The translations under genes and the position numbers were made by a program. DNA of 30,574 bases from CAUPWF01 sp964367905 (lineage in GTDB: Bacteria; Bacillota; Clostridia; Lachnospirales; Lachnospiraceae), in assembly GCA_964367905.1 (NCBI GenBank), contig CAYIZP010000037.1, positions 1 to 30,574 of the forward strand, given 5' to 3'. The notes under the pieces are model-generated. The model made no database searches and was not told the DNA's origin. It saw only the letters and a program-made list of their open reading frames with translations. This document shows positions 21,452-28,655 of the stretch, in pieces (position 1 is the first letter of the stretch; each line of letters opens with the position of its first letter).

Positions 21452-22615
21452 CTATTTCATTAGTTCTTCTGCTAATTTCTCCATCTCATGAAGATTCTCT
21501 TCGCTGTATCTAGACTTAATTGTAATCGTCGTTTCACATAAGTCAATACTCTTCATCTTCTCGATGACAGCTTTCATCACCTTCATTGCAGATGGTGCCC
21601 ATGAGCCATTCTCAATCAATGCTATCTTGCGTTTCTGATAATTCTTACTCTGTAAATGGTGCAGAAACTCTTCCATACAAGGGAATACTCCACCATCATA
21701 AGATGCAGCAAACAATACCAATCGGTCATAGCGGAAGGCATCTTCTACCGCCTCTGCCATGTCACATCTCGCCAAATCGCAGATGCTCACCTTTGTATTT
21801 CCGTATCGATCTAAGATTTCCTTGAACTTCTCTGCTGCTGCCCTCGTATTTCCGTGGATAGATGCATAGGCGATAAAAATCCCTCTATCTTCTGCTTCAT
21901 AACTGCTCCAAATCTGATATTTCCCGATATAGTGTTCTATGTTATTTTGTAATACTTCTCCGTGTAGTGGACAGATCCTCTGTACATCTAATGCAGATGC
22001 TTTTTTTAGCAAATTTTGTACTTGCACGCCATATTTACCTACGATGTTAAAATAATATCTTCTCGCTTCGCAGTCCCATGCCTCATCTGTATCTAGGGTT
22101 CCAAACTTACCAAATGCATCTGCCGAGAACAATGTCTTCTCCATCGCTTCATATGCTACCATAACTTCTGGCCAATGTATCATAGGTGCCATAATAAATT
22201 GTAGCGAATGCTCTCCTAATGATAACACTTCACCCTCTTTCACTTGTACCGTTCTACCTACTAATTCAAAATCAAAAAACTGCTTGACTAATACAAAGGT
22301 CTTCGCATTTCCAACAATCTTCACTTCCGGATACTTGTTCAATAAGCATTGTAAACTCCCTGCATGGTCTGGTTCCATATGCAAACACACCACATAAGTC
22401 GGTGCCTTCCCACCTAATACCTCATCTAAGTTCTTCATCCACTCCTCAGATTTCACCGAATCCACTGTATCCATGATTGTAATCTCCTCATCTAGAATCA
22501 CATATGAATTGTAGGCAATTCCATTTGACACTACATATTGACTCTCAAATAAATCAATTTCCTTATCATCTACTCCAACATATTTAATTGCATCTGAAAT
22601 TTCTATTTTACTCAT
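21452..22615 (-). CDS. fprA: Flavodiiron protein (FprA-type A-type flavoprotein)
   Basis: The 387-residue protein has an N-terminal metallo-beta-lactamase-like domain with the diiron ligands His79, Glu81, Asp83 and His84 in HMEPDHAGSL. The later ligands sit in APMIHWPE, LFSADAFGKFG and CPLHGEVL. A flavodoxin domain begins near IAYASIHGNTRAAAEKF. Family members reduce O2 to water or NO to N2O using rubredoxin- or flavin-derived electrons, protecting strict anaerobes. All metal ligands are present. The start at 22615 (MSKIEISD) lies after GGGTGGAGA; the ATG at 22633 precedes it. It shares a protective role with the rubrerythrin at 26828, though not an operon. Confidence 0.93.
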   Translation of the reverse strand: MSKIEISDAIKYVGVDDKEIDLFESQYVVSNGIAYNSYVILDEEITIMDTVDSVKSEEWMKNLDEVLGGKAPTYVVCLHMEPDHAGSLQCLLNKYPEVKIVGNAKTFVLVKQFFDFELVGRTVQVKEGEVLSLGEHSLQFIMAPMIHWPEVMVAYEAMEKTLFSADAFGKFGTLDTDEAWDCEARRYYFNIVGKYGVQVQNLLKKASALDVQRICPLHGEVLQNNIEHYIGKYQIWSSYEAEDRGIFIAYASIHGNTRAAAEKFKEILDRYGNTKVSICDLARCDMAEAVEDAFRYDRLVLFAASYDGGVFPCMEEFLHHLQSKNYQKRKIALIENGSWAPSAMKVMKAVIEKMKSIDLCETTITIKSRYSEENLHEMEKLAEELMK

Positions 22616-22652
22616 CTTCTCCACCCTTCCCATTCTTCTCTATTTCATGGAT

Positions 22653-22765
22653 CTATCGCTGCATCATAGACAATTCATGATCTCTTCAATCCATCGCTTC
22701 TATCACAGGTAACTCATAATTCCTTCAATCCATCGCTTCCATCACGGACAACTCATGATTCCTTC
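22653..22765. repeat. 39-bp tandem repeat at the 3' end of the radical SAM gene
   Basis: Three diverged units of 39 bp lie at 22653-22691, 22692-22730 and 22731 to about 22765. Shared cores are CATCGCTTC/CTATCGCTGC, an ACTCATGATTCCTT-like block and CTTCAATC. Unit three overlaps the last codons and stop of the radical SAM gene, so read on that strand each unit carries a decayed copy of the EGIMS-stop ending. This fills the gap between that gene and the flavodiiron gene. The unit length equals that of the element near hpf, but the sequences are unrelated. Confidence 0.85.
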
Positions 22766-23905
22766 TGACCAGAGACAGGCACCACAGGTCGGCGCCTCAT
22801 TTCCGAAGCAATCCTCCTCATTGGATGCCGGATAGTCACAGTGGCCACAATTGATGCATGGTGAAAATGCAAAGGACTTCACCCGCTCTCTAAACTCTGT
22901 ATATTCATCCGAATTCCAAATATCTTCCAATGCCTGCTCTTTGACATTGCCAAACGAATGATGATGAACCTTGCGTTCAGTCTCCATCACCGCTGTCGTC
23001 CCATTATGAAGCAACGCCATACACGGGCTCACATTTCCATCACTTCTGACAAAGCACATTCCCTCTTCAACGAATCGACAATATTGAGACTGTCTTGGTA
23101 CATAAGTATCTCCAATATAGAGATTAAAATTCATCTTTGAGAACAATCCATTCAGTCCCTCTTGAACTTTTTCATCATCAAAATCCATATATGGAATCTT
23201 CACCTTCGGCCTTGTCAGTCCGAATTTATCTGACCCAATCGACATCGCTAATGTGCGATTGTACAAAGCATTCTCCAAATCCGCCGAATCCGCAGGATAA
23301 ATATTTGACACATGTACTTCATTGACAAGATAAGCATCCACAAAATATGGAATGTTTTTCAACTGTGTCACATTATCCTTTGATACCACAAATGTCACCC
23401 CTAGTTCCATGGTAGACTTTCTAGCATATCTCATGTGATTGAATCGCTTCAGATTCGCCAATACACGCCTCGCACTTGGATGTCCCAATTCACTCGTTGC
23501 CCCATCCGTCTCGCCCGCATCTTCCTGCTCGGCTTCCTTGTCCTTATATAAGGTCTTATTGGGTATAATGATATCATCCAGACTCACCCACAACTTATTC
23601 AGATTCAGGTCCATCAACTGCCCACACATCTCCTCAGACAGTAGGGATCCATTCGTTAAAAGTTCCACACGATACCCTTTCTCCTTACACACTTCAAGCA
23701 TGCGAAGAATATCTCTATGATACAATGGTTCTCCCATTCCCCCAAAGAAAATGGTCTCCACACCAAATGGAATTCCTTCTATAATCTGTTCAAACATCTC
23801 CCATGTCATATCTGTAAATTTTTCATCAAACCAAGTATGCCGAAAACACATCTTACAATTAAAGTTGCAATTAGAAGTGGGTTCTATATATAATCTCTTT
23901 AACAT
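22742..23905 (-). CDS. Radical SAM/SPASM protein, tungsto-enzyme maturase-like
   Basis: The 387-residue protein has the radical SAM cluster motif CNFNCKMC (Cys13, 17, 20) followed by FRHTW. It has the GGMGEPLYH glycine motif, and a C-terminal SPASM-like domain with CRFVEEGMCFVRSDGNVSPC, then CINCGHCDYP and PTCGACLW holding auxiliary Fe-S ligands. The CFRHTW start and the Cys-rich end recall the radical SAM proteins linked to tungsten cofactor oxidoreductases (cmo/W_rSAM_matur type). The neighbouring YqeB-MocA fusion supports a metal-cofactor role, but no oxidoreductase gene is in the window. AGGTG precedes the ATG. The gene has its own promoter with an overlapping palindrome. Substrate peptide or cofactor is unknown. 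Confidence 0.85.
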   Translation of the reverse strand: MLKRLYIEPTSNCNFNCKMCFRHTWFDEKFTDMTWEMFEQIIEGIPFGVETIFFGGMGEPLYHRDILRMLEVCKEKGYRVELLTNGSLLSEEMCGQLMDLNLNKLWVSLDDIIIPNKTLYKDKEAEQEDAGETDGATSELGHPSARRVLANLKRFNHMRYARKSTMELGVTFVVSKDNVTQLKNIPYFVDAYLVNEVHVSNIYPADSADLENALYNRTLAMSIGSDKFGLTRPKVKIPYMDFDDEKVQEGLNGLFSKMNFNLYIGDTYVPRQSQYCRFVEEGMCFVRSDGNVSPCMALLHNGTTAVMETERKVHHHSFGNVKEQALEDIWNSDEYTEFRERVKSFAFSPCINCGHCDYPASNEEDCFGNEAPTCGACLWSEGIMSCP

Positions 23906-23935
23906 TTATTCACCTACTATTTTTATTTACGAAAT

Positions 23936-23988
23936 CAGACTCTGATAGCATATAATATCATTATCAGAGTCTGTCATAAAAAAGTCAA
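23936..23988 (-). promoter_or_regulatory. Promoter with overlapping palindromic operator, radical SAM gene
   Basis: On the minus strand TTGACT (23983-23988) and GATAAT (23960-23965) are 17 bases apart. A perfect 12-bp inverted repeat, CAGACTCTGATA (23936-23947) with TATCAGAGTCTG (23962-23973), 14 bases apart, spans the -10 box and the transcript start. This looks like a repressor site. The poly-A run beside it is on the wrong side for a terminator of the gene upstream. Confidence 0.65.
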
Positions 23989-24041
23989 TACACTTTCATG
24001 TTTTTTTGCAAATGCTATGTTCTTTTGTAGATGCTATACAT

Positions 24042-25400
24042 CTATTGGGAAACATCCTCTGGGGCATCCACATCCTTCAACTCAGCCGAATCGACCTCAA
24101 CACAGGTTATATTCTCTAGATACCTATCCATAATCGCTCTTCCACCCACATCTCCTCTCAATTCCAAAAGCTCTGGAAAATACTTCCGCCCCCAATACAC
24201 GGGATTTCCCCTTCTTCCATCAATTGACGCACACACAATCGCAGACTCTCCGCGATAGGCTTGGTTCAGAATTCTATGAAGAGTCAATCGCTGAAGCATG
24301 GGCTGATCACACACCATGAATAGGACACCTTGTAGATTAGGATTTTCTCCTAGGCATGTACGCAAACCTAACTGAATGGAATGAGAGATTCCCCACTCTG
24401 GATTCTCATTATAAACGGACTTTATCTCATTGCTCTCTGCCACTTCCTCCACTTCTTTATATCCTGTCACCACATATCTCTCCAACCCTGAGAAGTATTG
24501 TAAGGTGTCAAACGCATAGGAAAACAGCGGTTTTCCCTTCCACTCATGCAACAATTTGTTGGAACCAAATCGCACACCTCTTCCCGCTGCCAACAGGATG
24601 ATTCCATACGACTCTCTTCGATGCCTATAATTCTCCATCGCCTCTAGCACTCCACCTCCGATGGCACGCGCCTTGTCCGATATCGTGTAACAATGCTCCA
24701 ATTCACAACGAGAATCAATGTCACCTATCTTGAGTCCAAACTTTACATAGACTCCCTTTTGTAGCATTCCCCTGACCATACCACTCATCTGGGCATACAC
24801 AGGACTCTGATCTACATAGGCAACCACTTGTCCCGATTCCACTTGGTCTCCGATTGTAACACTCGGAATCAGATATCCCTCTGCCGTTGCACGAATCAAG
24901 CGCTCCTTTGTATATCCTCCGATTTCTCCTGGCTCTCCCGTATTTGGAAATGCTTGTCCCTCATAATAGACTCTACCGAGATAATGCCCCCTCTTCGTTT
25001 CCACAACACAGTGACAATCTTCGCCCGCTGTAAATCCAGGACCCACCCCAATTACCAACGGTGCATCCCACATTCTTGTCCCTAGATTCTTCTTCGCAAG
25101 AATCGCATCCACCACTACATCTGGTCGAAACACTCTCCTTATATTCGCCTTCTCATCCAAAAAAACCGGAATTGTTCCTTTACTCCAGCATTCCTCCGCC
25201 TGAGAAATCTTAGTTACATATGCACCTTCCACCTCTTCTACTTGTGTGGTTTTCTCATAGATTACACGAGAAAAAGCCACTGTTCGCCTCACCGTCAACG
25301 GTTCCCCAATCTCGGTCATAAGAACCTGATGTCCACTATGATATAGCCTCACCGCAATTCCACTAGCCAAATCACCTGCACCTCGAATCAGCACCTTCAT
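24042..25400 (-). CDS. Fused YqeB-type molybdenum hydroxylase maturation protein and MocA-like nucleotidyltransferase
   Basis: This is a 452-residue fusion. Residues 1 to about 255 match the selenium-dependent molybdenum hydroxylase system protein of the YqeB/EF2563 type: MKVLIRGAGDLASGIAVRLY, PLVIGVGPGFTAGEDCHCVV, and FPNTGEPGEIGGYTKERLIR. From about 264 a MobA/MocA-like NTP-transferase begins with YGIILLAAGRGVRFGSNKLL and continues with LFMVCDQPMLQRLTLHRIL. MocA cytidylates the molybdopterin cofactor of xanthine-oxidase family enzymes. The two activities are usually separate genes. The ATG at 25400 overlaps the stop of the hydantoinase gene (ATGA), so translation is coupled. A longer upstream frame would run deep into the hydantoinase gene and is rejected. 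No hydroxylase subunit gene is present here. Confidence 0.9.
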   Translation of the reverse strand: MKVLIRGAGDLASGIAVRLYHSGHQVLMTEIGEPLTVRRTVAFSRVIYEKTTQVEEVEGAYVTKISQAEECWSKGTIPVFLDEKANIRRVFRPDVVVDAILAKKNLGTRMWDAPLVIGVGPGFTAGEDCHCVVETKRGHYLGRVYYEGQAFPNTGEPGEIGGYTKERLIRATAEGYLIPSVTIGDQVESGQVVAYVDQSPVYAQMSGMVRGMLQKGVYVKFGLKIGDIDSRCELEHCYTISDKARAIGGGVLEAMENYRHRRESYGIILLAAGRGVRFGSNKLLHEWKGKPLFSYAFDTLQYFSGLERYVVTGYKEVEEVAESNEIKSVYNENPEWGISHSIQLGLRTCLGENPNLQGVLFMVCDQPMLQRLTLHRILNQAYRGESAIVCASIDGRRGNPVYWGRKYFPELLELRGDVGGRAIMDRYLENITCVEVDSAELKDVDAPEDVSQ

Positions 25401-26755
25401 CGTACATATCTCCCCGCATACTCTGCTATGATATCTCCGTCTTTTGCTACAAGCCTTCCTCTTAGGAAAACCATTTCTGCACAACCTTTGATCTTCGTTC
25501 CCTCTAATGGCGCATAGTCCGTCTTCGATTGTTGTGTCTTCTCCGATATGGTCCATACTTTCTCAGGATTCCACACCACAATATCCGCGTCACTTCCCAC
25601 CTGAATCACACCTTTTCTCGGGTATAATCCATAGATTTTCGCCGCGTTTTCTGCCAAAAATTCACACATCTGCTCTACACTGATTCTACCCTGATTGACA
25701 CCGAATTCATAGACTAGCGCTGGCCTCTCCTGAGCTCCAGGCATTCCACACGGTGTCACTGCAAAATCCGCCTCACCCACCGATTTCTGCTCTTGATTAA
25801 AACTGCAATGATCCGTGGCAATCGTTTGTATCTGCCCCTGCTTCAATGCCGTCCACAAAACATCTTGATCCAGTTTCTTTCGAAGTGGTGGTGCAATCAT
25901 ATAATTGCGTGCCTTGCCATCTCCCAAAGAATATTTGCTGTCATCCATTACTAGATATTGAGGACAAGTCTCTACATAGACCTGCTGCCCCTCTGCCCTC
26001 GCTTCTTCAATCTGGCGATACCCTAGGGCACTGCTCAGGTGCACCACGATGACAGGTGTATCCACACATTTTGCAATTGCCAGCAAGCGATGAATCGCTT
26101 CTTCCTCCGCCTCGGGCGGTCTAGTATCTGGATAATCCGCAACATCTCTTCGATGTTCCTTCTTCCGTAATAGCTCCTCTAGCCTCGCATCGATAATCCC
26201 CTTGTTTTCGCAGTGAACTCCTGTAATGGCACCTAACTCCTTCAACCGACTCAAAATCTCATAGATTGCCTTGTCATCCACAATCATCGCATCATAGGTC
26301 ATATAGAGCTTAAATGAGCGGACACCATTGTTCACAACTTCTTCCAACTCTTCGTAAATTGCCTCATTCCAGTCTGAAATGGCTAGATGAAACCCATAAT
26401 CACAACTAGATACACCCTCTGCCTTACGGTGCCAATTCTCCAATGCATGAGTCAGAGATTCCCCCTTATTCTGGGTGGCAAAGTCTATGATACAGGTCGT
26501 TCCTCCTGCGACCTCCGCCTTGGTACCAGACTCAAATCCATCTGCGGTAACCGTTCCACTCACTTCTAAATCCATGTGTGTGTGTGCATCGATGAACCCT
26601 GGAAAGAGATATTTGCCACTGACATCTTTCACCTGAGCATCTTCACACGACAAATCCTCACCCACTGCCACAATCTGTTGCCCCTCTATGAGAACATCCA
26701 GATTGCTCTGTCCCGTTCCACTTACCACTGTTCCACCTTTTAACAAGTACTTCAT
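25397..26755 (-). CDS. hydA: D-hydantoinase/dihydropyrimidinase
   Basis: The 452-residue amidohydrolase has all expected metal ligands: His58 and His60 in DAHTHMD, the carboxylated Lys149 in SFKLYMTYD, His181 in GVHCEN, His239 in VVHLSS, and Asp315 in ATDHCSFN. It opens cyclic imides such as dihydropyrimidines and hydantoins. In Clostridia, hydA often sits near selenium-dependent molybdenum hydroxylase genes in purine-degradation clusters, which matches its overlap with the YqeB-MocA fusion. AGAGGGGG lies seven bases before the ATG. The rubrerythrin gene is 72 bp upstream without a strong terminator, so read-through is possible. The natural substrate is not certain. Confidence 0.93.
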   Translation of the reverse strand: MKYLLKGGTVVSGTGQSNLDVLIEGQQIVAVGEDLSCEDAQVKDVSGKYLFPGFIDAHTHMDLEVSGTVTADGFESGTKAEVAGGTTCIIDFATQNKGESLTHALENWHRKAEGVSSCDYGFHLAISDWNEAIYEELEEVVNNGVRSFKLYMTYDAMIVDDKAIYEILSRLKELGAITGVHCENKGIIDARLEELLRKKEHRRDVADYPDTRPPEAEEEAIHRLLAIAKCVDTPVIVVHLSSALGYRQIEEARAEGQQVYVETCPQYLVMDDSKYSLGDGKARNYMIAPPLRKKLDQDVLWTALKQGQIQTIATDHCSFNQEQKSVGEADFAVTPCGMPGAQERPALVYEFGVNQGRISVEQMCEFLAENAAKIYGLYPRKGVIQVGSDADIVVWNPEKVWTISEKTQQSKTDYAPLEGTKIKGCAEMVFLRGRLVAKDGDIIAEYAGRYVR

Positions 26756-26827
26756 GCCAATCCCCCTCTTACATCAACTGACTTTTCCCCTATAGTGCCA
26801 TTACATAAGAATAATTCTTCTTTATTT

Positions 26828-27367
26828 TCACTCTGCTACAAATGAATCCGAAGCTCCACACACTGGACATATCTCCATTGCTTCTCTTGCTGGAAACCCA
26901 CAAAAAATACAAAATTGTTGTTTTTTTCCTTCCTCAGTAGACTCTTTTTCTTCTTGTTTCGCTTCTTCTTGTTTCGCTTCTTCTTGGATAAGAATCATCT
27001 CTACAAAACGACGTTCATGGTCACATTCAATCGATGATATCCTCTCAAACATCGCTGCAACATCATCAAATCCCTCTTCCTTCGCTTGCATAGCTGCCTC
27101 TGGATAAGAAGTTTTCCATTCTTCATTCTCGTTATTCGCTGCCTTATTTAGATTGGTAATCGTATCACCAGATATATCATGAGTGTATTTGAACCATGTC
27201 TTAGCATGTTCCATTTCATTTTTAGCCATTTTCTTAAAGAAATCGGCCGCTTCCTGATTTCCCTCTGCTAAAGCTATGTCTGCATACACTAAATAACATA
27301 TAATCGCCTTCGCTTCATTGACAAGTGACTCTTCTATATTTTGATAGGTTTTTGTGTTTTTTTCCAT
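26828..27367 (-). CDS. rbr: Rubrerythrin with repeat-expanded linker
   Basis: The 179-residue protein has an N-terminal ferritin-like diiron domain (about 1-130), with the EAKAIICYLVYADIA and NEMEHAKTWFKYTH helices and ERISSIECDHERRFVEMI carrying Glu and His ligands. The C-terminus is a rubredoxin-like site, CIFCGF then CPVCGA. Rubrerythrins reduce hydrogen peroxide in anaerobes. The linker holds a tandem EEAKQ repeat from a 15-bp DNA repeat, and is highly charged and probably flexible. AGGAG precedes the ATG by six bases. It follows the HD-GYP gene by 15 bp, so the two are likely one operon. Confidence 0.93.
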   Translation of the reverse strand: MEKNTKTYQNIEESLVNEAKAIICYLVYADIALAEGNQEAADFFKKMAKNEMEHAKTWFKYTHDISGDTITNLNKAANNENEEWKTSYPEAAMQAKEEGFDDVAAMFERISSIECDHERRFVEMILIQEEAKQEEAKQEEKESTEEGKKQQFCIFCGFPAREAMEICPVCGASDSFVAE

Positions 27368-27382
27368 TGTTATCTCCTGCTA

Positions 27383-28651
27383 CTATTCTTGAATATACTT
27401 CAGATATAGGGCAGTTGCTTCCTCCTGAAATATTCGATAGTTTTCTTTCATTTCCTCACTTACACAATCACATAGTTTCGCTAATTCATCGTAATGATCA
27501 ATTGCTGCTGTGGCCACATTATGACAAATCTTTCCCTCCTCTGCCATTTCTCGAACAATTGAAATTACCTTCTCCCTCGGAAAGGGGTTCTTATAACTCC
27601 TTCGTCCCATAAGCGCACTTAGTATGTCCGCTACTGCCACTATTTTCTCTGACTGCGATAACTCCTCTTCTTTCAATCCATTCGGATATCCAGTTCCATC
27701 TAACTTCTCATGATGGCGAATTGCAATCTGCAAAACTTCATCGCTAACACAACCACGAAGAATATGCTCTGATAACAAGACATGATCTTTCATCACCTTA
27801 AACTCATTTCCTGTCAAGGACGAAGTTTTCTCGAGTATCATAGGAGAAACCGATATCTTCCCAATATCATGAAGCATGGAACCCAATTGTATCGATTCTA
27901 CCATATCCGCATCTAATTCTAACAGCTTACCTAGCATCATCGCAACCTGCACGGTTACCGCTGTATGGCTGACTGTATATTCGCTTCGAAAATCAATTGC
28001 CTGAGGCAACATCAACAGCAATGAACGAAGATGTTCTTCTTGCACTGTCTGAGAATTCAAAAACCCATGAACCTTCTCTAAGTAACGTCCATTCAGCATT
28101 TCTGTAATGACACCTCTCTCACGCTCAAGCTGAATTAAAAATTGTGCCTCTTCTCGACAGAAAACGGGATTCCCAAGAAACTTCTCCACATCTTCTATCG
28201 TTCTTGCATAACCCTTAATAATCATAATATCTAATCTATCAGCTATAAACATTCTTGTTGCAAGTTTCTTGTCCTTACAATCTGTGTCTTGTAATTTATC
28301 ATATGGAAAATGATGAAAAATCACCCCTTCACAATACTCATGGAAAAATTCTTGTCGCTTTAAGAACATATATCCATAAATAGAATGTGATAATGTATTA
28401 GACAATTCGAAATTAAACGCTTTCGAAGAAGTCATAAGCGAATCTAACATCTCTGTCTGATACGCACCGATATCATGAAAAATCCCTAGATAACATATCT
28501 TAACCAATTGTTCCTCTGTATATCCACCCTCTGCCTCATACATATTCAGCAAAGTATATGCTACCCTTTCCCCATGATCCATAAGTTGATAATTCAATGT
28601 ATTAAGTGCTCGTCTCATCATATTGAATACATCATTGATCTTCTGCCCCAA
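27383..28651 (-). CDS. HD-GYP phosphodiesterase with tandem HD domains
   Basis: The 422-residue protein has an N-terminal HD domain (about 1-165) with HGERVAYTLLNMYEAEGG and LGIFHDIGAY, then HSIYGYMFL and IFHHFPYDKL. The C-terminal HD-GYP domain (about 215-400) has MLHDIGKISVSPMILEK, HVLLSEHIL and HHEKLDGTGYPNGL, followed by KIVAVADILSALMG. HD-GYP enzymes hydrolyse cyclic dinucleotides, chiefly c-di-GMP, and the canonical residues are kept. No transmembrane or response-regulator domain is present, so the first HD domain may be a regulatory or degenerate copy. Translation starts at a TTG seven bases after a perfect AAGGAGG. The upstream gene ends four bases before it. Confidence 0.9.
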   Translation of the reverse strand: MGQKINDVFNMMRRALNTLNYQLMDHGERVAYTLLNMYEAEGGYTEEQLVKICYLGIFHDIGAYQTEMLDSLMTSSKAFNFELSNTLSHSIYGYMFLKRQEFFHEYCEGVIFHHFPYDKLQDTDCKDKKLATRMFIADRLDIMIIKGYARTIEDVEKFLGNPVFCREEAQFLIQLERERGVITEMLNGRYLEKVHGFLNSQTVQEEHLRSLLLMLPQAIDFRSEYTVSHTAVTVQVAMMLGKLLELDADMVESIQLGSMLHDIGKISVSPMILEKTSSLTGNEFKVMKDHVLLSEHILRGCVSDEVLQIAIRHHEKLDGTGYPNGLKEEELSQSEKIVAVADILSALMGRRSYKNPFPREKVISIVREMAEEGKICHNVATAAIDHYDELAKLCDCVSEEMKENYRIFQEEATALYLKYIQE

Positions 28652-28655
28652 AATA

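Noticed and set aside
23936..23973. Terminator for the YqeB-MocA gene
   Set aside because: The run of A/T lies before the stem in that reading direction and no T run follows. The palindrome overlaps a good promoter instead.
25401..25556. N-terminal extension of 52 residues on the YqeB-MocA protein
   Set aside because: It is the other-frame reading of the hydA 3' end. The ATG at 25400 matches the family start and couples to the hydA stop.
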